A stretch of DNA of 14,717 bases from Ettlia oleoabundans (Eukaryota > Chlorophyta > Chlorophyceae > Chlamydomonadales). Positions 1-8,277 of this stretch are shown piece after piece; position 1 is the first letter of the stretch, and every line of letters begins with the position of its first letter. The notes under the pieces were generated by a model that saw only the letters and a program-made list of their open reading frames with translations, did not search any database and was not told the DNA's origin. The stretch is from the NCBI GenBank assembly GCA_019693395.1, contig JAAMXP010005316.1, forward strand, positions 1 to 14,717, in the 5' to 3' direction. The translations under genes were made by a program, and so were the position numbers.

Positions 1-57
1 CCACCTCACAGAACCCCCACCCCCACCCGCACTCCACCATTGAACCACTTAGGATAC

Positions 58-811
58 CTGGTCTTCCTCGCTCAGGCTGTCCAGCCCCTGCAGGTTGTCA
101 GGGCTGCCGATGTTTTGCAGCTGCCGGGCAGTCACGCATTCCCTGCACCACAGCACAGAGAGGCTGGGTTGGGGTGGGGAGAGATAAACCCCAGCCTCCA
201 TAACATTCCAACCTTACCCGCCCTTTGCCGGCAAACCCCAGCTACCCCTCTTCAATTGCACCCCGAAATATGAACTAAATGGCGCTTCATTTGCCACCCT
301 CAAGCCGACAGGGAGCTCAAGCAAACTGCAGCAAAGCAAACCCTAGCAACGACAACCCTGTTGTTCCCCAATCTCATTCCTCTCTTACGTACCTTGACCA
401 GTGCTTCCACTTTATGGAGGTGCGATCATCTATCTGTACCTCAGTGCCCATCCTTAGCTCATCCTGCAGCTAGCTTGATGCGAGGATCAACAGGAAATTA
501 AAGCAGCGTTGTTGCTCGTGTGGCACCTTCTCAAACAGGAAACGCCGTTTACGAGTAGTTGGCTGGCTTTGGGCAGCATAAACAGTGAGGGAGCTGCCCA
601 ACAGAAGGAGAACCTACGATCGAAGCCGCATGATCACGACCCGATGGCAGCCGGGCTCGATATCCACATCGTCATGCTGGCCACACTGGCAGATGTCCAA
701 GGTTACCAATCCAAGGTTAGCCTGAGCCAGCGGCCTCACCTTTTCGATGGTTTGCTTGCAACCTTGGCACTTGGCCCGCGCCGACTTGGCATACTCGATG
801 ACGTAAGGCAT
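58..811 (-). CDS. PARP-type zinc-finger protein, N-terminal part (gene 1, partial)
   Basis: The model has exons 811-740, 463-399 (or 463-393) and 142-58, with a further donor at 57 leading off the window. The start ATG at 811 is followed by EYAKSARAKCQGCKQ, the classic opening of a PARP-type (zf-PARP) nick-sensing zinc finger. Exon 2 reads DELRMGTEV...KWKHW, and exon 3 reads ECVTARQLQNI followed by LQGLDSLSEEDQ, the usual end of the fold. With the upstream donor the zinc ligands are C15, C18, H45 and C48 (C-x2-C-x26-H-x2-C). Known members of the family bind DNA ends and breaks in the nucleus. Only about 75 residues are visible, so the protein could be a full PARP1-like polymerase, another repair enzyme carrying this finger, or a small stand-alone protein like its neighbour at 2587-4886. 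The family call is firm; the full-length identity is open. Confidence 0.85.
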
Positions 812-920
812 GTGGCTGGGATACTGGGACTTAAACCGGAATACTGGGTGCTGAACCGCTGCTTCCTACTGAGCACGGTGTTGTTGGGTGCTGTGCTGTT
901 GTTCTGCTCTGCAGGATAAT

Positions 921-972
921 GCGGGCGGGCGCAGCAGCGGCAGCAGCGGCGGCGCGGCGGCAGCGGGCGGGG
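921..972. repeat. GC-rich GCN/CGG simple-repeat tract upstream of gene 1
   Basis: A run of GCAGCAGCGGCAGCAGCGGC-type units lies about 110-160 nt upstream of the gene 1 start codon, so it is probably in its promoter or 5' untranslated leader. Both strands are open across it and give Ala/Gly/Ser-rich or Arg-rich reading frames, which are artefacts of composition. Confidence 0.6.
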
Positions 973-1347
973 CATGGCGGCCTGAAGCGGGCAAGGAATG
1001 TGGGTGCATGCAGCATGATAGCCAGCTGGCGTGGTCAGCTGCCTGGTCAAACGGCTGGTCTAACTGTTGGCTTTTGCCTATCAAGCATGGGTGGTGAGTA
1101 CATGGAAGGCAGCACCCAGCAGAGCGCTGACCGGGCGGCGCTCGCCGGCAGGCGACCGGGCCTCTGCGCCACCACCCACCTCACTCTGTGGCTGCTTGAA
1201 TGGCGATCGCCTCAAGGTCAATTTCCTGCTACTGCTGCACAGTTATTTGTCAAGGGTTTGCAACAATGACCAGCAGGAGGCGCTAGAGACGTTGCCTGCA
1301 AACACGACAGCAGCACTATGAGCCTATATCAACGCTAATCTGGTCAG

Positions 1348-1378
1348 CTTGGATCCGCAATCCAGTGCAGGATCCAAG
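1348..1378. repeat. Perfect 9-bp inverted repeat with 13-nt loop
   Basis: CTTGGATCC at 1348-1356 is exactly complementary to GGATCCAAG at 1370-1378. It lies in the intergenic stretch and would form a hairpin in RNA of either strand. No run of T follows it and no function is implied. Confidence 0.6.
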
Positions 1379-2380
1379 GGTAATCAGCAACGGGCCGTGT
1401 GTTGCAGCCCCTGCGCACGAACTTGCTTGTTCTCCCGCCCTGCTATTCACCACTTCTCAATGAACCTGGTGCCTGCTGCAGAGCTTCAACGGAAAATAAG
1501 ACTGCTGCCTGCCGTCTGCAGCCACACACGGGCAAGCACCTGGCAATGGCTCCAAGGGAGGTGTACCTGATGGGCAGCTAACCCACTCCCAAAATCGTGG
1601 TTCTCCGAAGCAGGCAATATAGCCAGCTTGTAAGTTCGCCTGGCGACGGTAGATGCTCAATATGGCTTACATTGGCTTGCATGGCTGCAGCGGGGCGGCG
1701 CAGCGCAAAACCGACGTCGGCGTCGGCGGACCCGCCCCTTTGCCGCCGCCCTTGCAACAAGCAAGCGCGTGCGAGCAGGGCAGGACACCAATTTGCACAT
1801 ACGCATCAGCGCATCAGCATACCGCAGCTTTCAACAACAAATGGCAACTGGGTGAAAGAAAAAGCATGGGTGGTGGTTCAAAACGTGGTGGTGGGGTGAT
1901 GCTGTGTCGGTAGCCGCGCCGCTCCGAACTCGAGCAAACCTCACAAGGAGATTAGGAGGGATGCACAGAGCGGCAGCTCGGCAGTCACGGTCATGGATCC
2001 CGCAGCAGGCAGGCTCCCCTGCTGAGGATTACTAGCTCCAACGGCGGCAGGCAAGCCAAAACGAGTCCAACCATAGGCCAGGCCAGGCTGTGTGTTATGT
2101 TCATGTCTGAACTAGCTTGGTTCAGCAGTGTACATCATCGTTTGCTGCCAGCGCCCCTCTTGTCAGCCTCCTTGCACAACTCTACTGTCAAGCAGTAGAT
2201 ACCTCCATCAGCCTGCAGGCGGCGCAGCGCAGCACGGCCCAGGGCGAAGCGTTTTGCGAAGCAACAGGGGCGATAGACCGCGGGCGGGTGTGCCCATCCT
2301 TGGAGGAGCCGAAGCACAGCGTTGCCAACCAGTTTAGGCAGCAGCGAAGCTGCTTGATCACCGGCCCAACCAAGCAAGCA

Positions 2381-2445
2381 CCAGCGTGCGGCACGGCAAG
2401 TGCTGCCACTTGGGGCAGTACAAGGCTCTTGTACCGGCACGCTGG
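2381..2445. other. Three-way-junction-like palindromic structure
   Basis: Three nested perfect helices can be read directly. The closing stem is CCAGCGTGC (2381-2389) with GCACGCTGG (2437-2445). The first inner hairpin is CAAGTG (2397-2402) with CACTTG (2407-2412) around a 4-nt loop. The second inner hairpin is GTACAAG (2418-2424) with CTTGTAC (2428-2434) around a 3-nt loop. It sits 142 nt downstream of the stop codon at 2587, so it is probably inside that gene's 3' untranslated region. The hammerhead core motifs are absent and it is not a tRNA. The function is unknown. Confidence 0.55.
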
Positions 2446-2586
2446 GCACAGGGCACAGCGACACTCCACAGGCAGAGCACGACAGACACATTTCTTCTTT
2501 TTTCCTACTTGATCCTTTCCACAACTACCAACACCGTCAGGAGCCTTCTCTTTCACGTTCCACCCTCGCACCTGGGTTTTAAAGGT

Positions 2587-4886
2587 TTAGTGCTCCTCCT
2601 CTGCCTTCTCCCCAGCCTCAACCGCCTCCTTTACAGGCGCTGCCGCCTCCTCGCCTGCCACCCCCTGCTCCGCTGCCCCCTCCTCAGGAGCGGCCTCAGC
2701 TGCACCGTCCTCCCCCGCCTTCTCCTCGGCAGCGGGCTGGGCAGCGGGCTCTGCATCCGTACAGGGGGGCAAGGAGACAGAAAGACACTGGATCGCATGA
2801 CAAGCCAAGGGGGTCTGCTGACCGGGCGAAAGGAACTTGTTCAAACGTGAAGATCAGGCTAATCGGGGGACCCCAGATTGAAAGGTACCAAGTAGAGGAA
2901 GTTCATAAAAGGAGCCACACTGGCTGACAGCCCCTGCATGAACGCCCAGTTCACCAGAATCAGACAATGAGGCTGTGCAACAAGAGACAGCGAACAAATA
3001 CCAGCCATGCGCAGGCACCCATGCATGGCACAAGGTGCCAATGCTCCTCCCAGCCTCACCTTGCGCACCCCCTTCAGCAGCAGGCTCCTCACTGGCTGGC
3101 TCCTGAGCAGCAGGCTGCTCAGCAACGGCAGGCTCCTCCGGAGGGGCATCACCCTCCTCAGCAGCGGGCTCCTCAGCAGCGGCAGCACCCTCAGGTGTTG
3201 GCTGCTCCTCTCCGGCGGCCTCCTGCCCCTCCTCCTCCTCCTGCTCCTCCATCTCCTCATCTTCATCAGGCTCCTCTGGAAGGGAAAGAAAGGGAAGAAA
3301 AAACAAGGTGGAGGCATACCATGAGAGAGGGAGGGAGAAAGAAAACAGGACGGAGGCATACCATGAGAGAGAAAGCGGGGGGGGACGCCCTGGGGATAGC
3401 GCCCACCTGGCACCTCCTCCGCTTCGGCTTCCGCCTCTGAATCCTCCTCGTCCTCCTCCATCTTCTTTTTCTTGCCGCTCCGTCGCCGGGCAGGGGCCTT
3501 CCGCTGCACATAGCGCGCGCACAAAGGGCTCGTGCACGGGCGCACGCCCATGGCGCAGCAAGAGTGAGTGAGGGGAGAGTATCGGCATTTTGCGTGGTTG
3601 GTTTGGGCTTGGCGTGGACCCTTGGCAGCAGAAACACGGGCAGCATGCGGTTGGATGATACCAGTGGTATGCAACTGAAGACGTTGGCTCACGGGAAACC
3701 TGCTACATGTAGGACGTGTAAGACAGCCCGCACCTTGGTTGCGGACCCTCCGCTCTTCTTGCCAGACTCCTTCTCGGCAAACGCCTTGCGCACCATCTCC
3801 TGTTGAAGGAAAGCGCATGAACAAATAATGATTGTAGGAGGTGAGGAAGAGCAGGGCAAGAAAGCAAGAGCAGGCTTGCAAAGGGGGTGGGGAAGATGCC
3901 GGGGGCGCGACACAAAGCAGCGCTCTGGGACACTTCAACAGCATCTAAGAGGGCCAGCTTTTGCGCATGCGCAGGTCGTGGTGTCATGGCAACACGTGCC
4001 TTGCCTGGCGCTGACTTGCTGACAGCGAGAACCACCAACATACGGCGCCGCCCCACGACCACCAGCAGCACCCACCCAGCCACTCACCCCCAGCACCCAC
4101 CTGGTTCTCCGGGCTCAGCTGCTCCAAGCCGTGGACCTTGGAGATGTCTCCCACATTGGTCAACACCCTGGATCCCACACACCTCCTGCAACATGATGCC
4201 CACACACGTATAACATGTGCACAAAGGCATGTGAGCATGTAGCGGAACAGGAAGCGGCCAGTGAAAGGGTTGCGGGTGCCGTGGATGGCCCTAAGCAGGC
4301 CTGCGGCCAAGCACCAGGGCTTGTCAGACAGCCACTCAGAAGTCATGCATTGCGTGCCAAAATGTCAGGCAAGGGTGCCGGGCAAGGTGTGGCCAGTAAA
4401 GGGCCCAGTCGCTGGAGCAGAGGGCGCGCGGCCCCGGCCTTCGCCGGCGGTGCCGCTGACCGCAAGTGCGCGGCTTGCACCGTGGATGCCCCTGCACCCA
4501 TGATGTCACCATCAAGCAGCTCCCAGCGGCGCTTGGACGGGCACCGCAAACGCAGGATGCCAGCGGCGATGCGGCTCCCACGCTGAGCCCCTCACCAGTG
4601 CCGCCACTTGGTGCTTTTTCGGCCAGACTCGTTCACAGTTGTCTCGATACCCATGCGTAGATCCCCCTGCGGCAGCAAAGCGGAGCCCAAGCACGATCAC
4701 CCGATTGAACCCCGCAGATGGCGCCCTCCGCTATGTACGGGCGCATCTTACACATTCAAGTTCAGCTGCACACATCAGCGGCTTCCGCAGCCAGCCGGCA
4801 CGCACCTCGTTGAAGGGCTCCTTGCAGGCCATGCACTTTGCCTTGCTCTTTGGCGCCTCCTCGATCATATACCTGCTGGTCACCAT
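2587..4886 (-). CDS. Stand-alone PARP-type zinc-finger protein with acidic tail (gene 2)
   Basis: The seven exons are 4886-4806, 4666-4596, 4185-4101, 3799-3734, 3503-3407, 3275-3060 and 2750-2587. They total 780 nt (259 residues) and all junctions agree in phase. The start ATG lies in a strong CACCATGG context. Residues 1-79 form one zf-PARP domain: C18-x2-C21, then GDLRMGIET, KWRHWRC with H50-x2-C53, and HGLEQLSPENQ at its end. Residues 80-120 are basic (FAEKESGKKSGG, APARRRSGKKKK). From about residue 116 to the end the protein is acidic and low-complexity, rich in Glu, Ala and Pro, and probably disordered. No WGR, BRCT or catalytic PARP domain is present. The finger suggests nuclear DNA-end binding; a chromatin role for the acidic tail is inference. 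It is a tandem paralogue of gene 1, sharing intron positions and a third exon of exactly 85 nt. Confidence 0.85.
3310..3371. repeat. Direct repeat in intron 5 of gene 2
   Basis: The 20-nt word GGAGGCATACCATGAGAGAG occurs at 3310-3329 and again at 3352-3371, a 42-nt period, with purine-rich sequence between and around the copies. It lies wholly in the intron between exons 5 and 6 of the acidic zinc-finger gene. Confidence 0.85.
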
Positions 4887-5375
4887 GGTGCCGGCTGTCG
4901 AAAGCGAGAGGAGCTTGAGTTAGAGGTGATGCTGCGGCTCAAACACATGTTGATAGGGCAGGGGCGCTGGCGCTCCCGCTTGGCATCATCATCTCATGGG
5001 CTTCTCCATTGCCTCTGCATGCAGCGTGAGCCCTTGCTTGTCACTCCCACTTTCATGATGTCACTTACATCTGGGAGTAGTTCACGCGCAGGTCTCATAA
5101 AATCTGGACAATGGGCAGGAAATGCCAGCAGAGCGACGCATGACTGCTGTCGGCAAGGCACGCTGCGTCATGAAAGCGGCATGAAGAACACAAGGACATA
5201 CGACCCATAGACTGTAGCAGTGGAGCGTCAGTGAGAATATACATACAGCAGGTTGCATACAGCGGGAAGACGTGGGGGAAGGGCGATTGACAGATGTCAG
5301 CGGTGGGAGCACGGCCACGAGTGCATGACTCTCTTTCTTCCAGCCCCCGCAAACTCCTCATTTCGCGCGCAGAGA
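4887..5375. other. Intergenic: GOS1 3' region and gene 2 promoter
   Basis: There are 489 nt between the GOS1 stop and the gene 2 start, both genes on the minus strand. A minus-strand TGTAA motif at 5065-5069 probably ends GOS1 transcripts, leaving roughly 165 nt for the promoter and leader of gene 2. I saw no clear TATA box and no coding potential. Confidence 0.5.
5065..5069 (-). terminator. Candidate polyadenylation motif for GOS1
   Basis: TGTAA on the minus strand, about 310 nt past the GOS1 stop codon. TGTAA is the usual chlorophyte polyadenylation signal; use of this copy is inferred from position only. Confidence 0.4.
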
Positions 5376-7538
5376 TCACTTGTTCCACCAGTATATCAAG
5401 ATGAACAGCGTGCATGCCGCCACCACGCCCGCCAAAATAAAGTTGTCCTGCACCCAAGCAACACATCAAGCGACCCGCACCGTGCGACCTTGCTGCGTTT
5501 TGAACCACGCAGGTAGCTGCAAGCTCTGAGCTTCGCATTCAAGAAATTGAGCACACCGTTCTTTCCACAACTGCGCACACCAAACCGTCGAAAGTTCGGG
5601 CTACTTGCTACCCACCGGCGCTGTAACCAGCCACCACACAAGTGGCCTTGCTGTCACACCCTCGCATGCATACTTTATGCCTGGGCCCTGTTTGTCCTCT
5701 GTTCACACTCACCCGATTCTTGCGGCGCCGTATGGCATTCATCAGCGTGTTGACCACAGGAAACTTGCTGCCCAGGCTGCTCATCTTCCCAGTGATGCCC
5801 TCCAAGACGCCGCGCTGCTGCCCCAGCCCGCTGCTCACCGCCTGCGGCAAGGCATGGCATGGCCGGGGCATGATGCTGTGAGTTGGCATGTGGCAGAAAT
5901 CGACAGCACGTGGCAAGGTAAGGATGTGTCGTGTGTTGTGGAGTGTGACAGTCGGCCAAGCGGTGAATTGTAAGGTGGAAGTGGGCAATGTGAAAGAGCT
6001 GCCGACCATAGCACAAGACCCGCAAACAGGCTCTGGCACCACACCTGTGCGGTCCCCATGACTTCATCCAGTGCCGCGTTGGTTGAAGAAAGCATGCCCC
6101 GTTCCCGCAGCAACAGCCCCGCACTGCCTTGCGCCTGGTGCAGCGGTGCGTGCTGCCCGCTGCCTCCGCCTCCGCCCAGCAAGTCCAGCCGGTCACGTGC
6201 AGCACCCACCATGCTCTGCAACCGCCGAAACTCCTGCACCCCATAGGCAGGCAGGCGGGACGGGCGGCGCCAAGTGAGCGAGCAACACTGCGGCAGCCTC
6301 AGCTCATGCGTTGCTCTTATTATGCCCCACAATGGTTTACTGAAAAAAGGCAGCCTGCCATGCTGACAACAGCATTAATGCCCCACGTCCCGCCTTGCTG
6401 TCCTGCCCACACGCCAACTCAGCCTCCAACTTGCATATTCTGGCAACCAGCACCATCAGCCCCCCCTCTCGTTTGGCCCTGTCAACACCACCTTGCCCCC
6501 CGTACTCCCTGCCCCTGACATTACAACCATGACCCCCGCCTTGCCTGCTGGAAGTCGTGCAATATGTCTCGGTGCCTAGCCAGCGTGTGGCTGCGTGCAT
6601 CTGCCCCGCCGCTGAGGGTGCTGCGCATGCCATCATTCACATCGCTCAGCCGTGCCAGCAGCTTCTCTATCTCCCCGCATTTCGACTGTAGGAGCTGCAG
6701 GAGGATCGAGAAGAGGAGGGGGTAAATTGCGGGTGGGGAGCATTTGAGATTTTGCTTGGTAGGAGCTGCAGGGGGTAGACAAAGAAAAAAAGCTGTAGGC
6801 AAAGGCGGGCAGCGGAGCTAGATGCGCAGATGTGATTGGATCGTCGGCATGGCAACGGGTCGGGGATTGGCAGCAAGCCCCTTAGGGAGGCTACGGCGTC
6901 TGAAGGGTTGTGTGGAAATGGCTCAGCATGAGCAGAGCAGGGAATTGGATACTGGCAACCTAACGCTCCACTACAAGCCGGAAGCATTACAAAAGCTTCG
7001 TACCACAGCCTGCCGTAGAAGGTCAACAGTCGATTAGCAGCGGCTCCAGCGAGAGCAGGCACGCGCCAGCAGGCAGGTGCCAGCAGGCAGGGGGCGACCA
7101 GCTTGCCTGGTCTGTGGCCATGCCGCTCTCGCCCTTGGCATAGCCGTACTCATATCCAGAGCACAGCTTGCCATAGGCCGCTATTTTTATATCGAGCTCG
7201 CTTTCTAGCTTCCGGGCCTGCGAGAACGACGCAGGGCCAGCAGAAGCATCAACAGAAAAGCCAGGCGGCGGCACTCAGCCGGTAGCGGCGGCGTGGTTGA
7301 GCGTCAAACTGGTGCACTCCTGTCGGCCAGGAGGACATGTGGAGCTGCCCAAAGGACAGCTGCAGTCGACTGGCTGTGCACTGGCCAGTTGGCAATACAC
7401 AGCAGTAGTTCAACAAGGCAGGCTTCGAACTGGGCACAAGGCGCCGCCAGCCCGGCACTGTGCACCGCACAGCCACTGGCCCACCTCGCGTCGCAAGTCG
7501 TCCCATGCTCTCTGCGACGACTCCGTAGCAACCGGCAT
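5376..7538 (-). CDS. GOS1: Golgi Qb-SNARE GOS1/GOS28 (GOSR1 family)
   Basis: The six exons are 7538-7485, 7217-7107, 6694-6545, 6233-6045, 5841-5713 and 5447-5376, all joining in phase 0 and encoding 234 residues, close to the plant homologues. The start at 7538 was chosen because its frame gives AWDDLRREARKLESELD, matching the conserved WxxLRKQAR opening of the family. Residues 70-105 contain EKLLARLSDVND and RHRDILHDFQQEF, also conserved. The SNARE motif spans about 144-205 with the zero-layer glutamine at Q177 in GQQRGVLEGI, followed by SKFPVVNTLMNAIRRRKNR. A single membrane anchor (about 214-232) sits at the C terminus, as in tail-anchored SNAREs. The family drives fusion of ER-to-Golgi and intra-Golgi vesicles. 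Introns 2 and 3 begin with GC. Exon 3 may alternatively start at 6685, removing three residues (tandem acceptor). Identity is firm. Confidence 0.93.
6688..6772 (-). repeat. Duplicated 3' splice-site sequence, GOS1 exon 3
   Basis: GTAGGAGCTGCAGG (plus-strand reading) occurs at 6688-6701, spanning the acceptor of GOS1 exon 3, and again at 6759-6772 inside the preceding intron. Read on the minus strand, the intronic copy is a plausible acceptor with a pyrimidine-rich stretch before it. Using it would add 71 nt and shift the frame. Confidence 0.7.
7065..7091. repeat. Short tandem repeat in GOS1 intron 2
   Basis: GCCAGCAGGCAGG occurs at 7065-7077 and 7079-7091, a 14-nt period, just inside the GC-type donor of intron 2. 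Confidence 0.75.
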
Positions 7539-8277
7539 CTTTGTGGGTGTTTGCGGCCTGCGCCACGCAGCAACGGGGGAGAATGATCAGGGTAGGAGCG
7601 CAGTGTGCAGGGCGTGTCGCTCTGATCAATCCACGCACGTTTGGTAAGCTAGCGCTACGTGCCGTCCGACCGGGGGTATAGAGCTGTCGGGCAACAGGCT
7701 GGAGGACATCGCTCGCCCCTCACTGCATAGCTGCTCCGGAACAACGATTCCTTGCGTTAGTAAGCGTGACGCCGTACTTTGAAACCAATGGGGTGCTTGT
7801 TCATGCAATTACTGAGCAAAAGGGTGAGCCCACATGGCGTGCCCCATCACGCCACCCGCGAACGGAGGAAGCGCACCACTTGTCAGGCATGGCTCCTGTT
7901 GCGTGTGTTAAGATTTAATAACTCGACTTGAAAAGCACCCACATATATTGCCAGTGAGTTACACAGAAACATGCATTTGAGATCAGCATGCAAGAGTAGC
8001 AAAGAAGCAGCGCCCCACAAAAATTGCCGCTGTGCAGTGCGGATTGCAGGCGCAGCACCCAGGCAAGCGCGGACAATGTGGCAACAATCAGTAACAGCAG
8101 CAAAAAGAAACAAACATGAGACACCAACAGAAATGGATGCAAGTTCGAATACAGGGCAGGTGAATGCCAATCCCGGGTGAAGGCCACCTGCACAAACCCG
8201 CGGCGCCAATGTCATTCATTGAGCTGCAGCACCCACATGGGTACTGTAACGTTTGGTGTCGGCCCTCTGCAGCTCCA
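7539..8277. other. Intergenic: CHMP1 3' region and GOS1 promoter
   Basis: There are 739 nt between the CHMP1 stop and the GOS1 start. A minus-strand TGTAA at 7959-7963 probably ends CHMP1 transcripts, leaving about 400 nt upstream of GOS1 for its promoter and leader. No additional exon with family resemblance was seen on either strand. Confidence 0.5.
7959..7963 (-). terminator. Candidate polyadenylation motif for CHMP1
   Basis: TGTAA (extended TGTAAC) on the minus strand, about 315 nt after the CHMP1 stop. It fits the chlorophyte consensus and position; actual use is inferred. Confidence 0.45.

Larger units (their letters stand above)
812..2586. other. Intergenic stretch between the two zinc-finger genes
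   Basis: About 1.8 kb with no reading frame that resembles a known family and no exon chain that I could assemble. It must hold the promoter and 5' leader of gene 1 (near 812-1100) and the 3' untranslated region of the gene ending at 2587. The only minus-strand TGTAA-type motif downstream of 2587 that I noticed is at 1667-1671, which would imply a 3' region of about 900 nt. Two secondary-structure candidates, at 1348-1378 and 2381-2445, are listed separately. A non-coding RNA or poorly conserved gene cannot be excluded. Confidence 0.5.

Noticed and set aside
919..1269. Ala/Arg-rich plus-strand open frame
   Set aside because: It is produced by the GCN/CGG simple repeat, has no family resemblance and lies in the upstream region of gene 1.
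2381..2445. Hammerhead ribozyme or tRNA-like element
   Set aside because: Three stems are present, but the conserved hammerhead core (CTGANGA and GAAA) is absent, and there are no tRNA arms or internal promoter boxes.
2117..2571. Overlapping open frames on both strands, including a Cys-rich minus-strand frame with CxxC pairs
   Set aside because: The CxxC pairs come from the palindromic GTGC/GCAC sequence. No zinc-finger family pattern, no start context and no splice partners were found.
2859..3944. A 361-residue minus-strand open frame, and a 244-residue one at 2854-3588
   Set aside because: Both read straight through introns of the acidic zinc-finger gene. The longer one uses the Arg/Leu-rich shifted frame of the Glu/Ala-rich exon. 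Splice sites and phase support the seven-exon model instead.
6206..6217. GTGGGTGC word in GOS1 exon 4 as a donor site
   Set aside because: It encodes part of the conserved MVGAARDRLDLL segment; splicing there would delete the SNARE motif.
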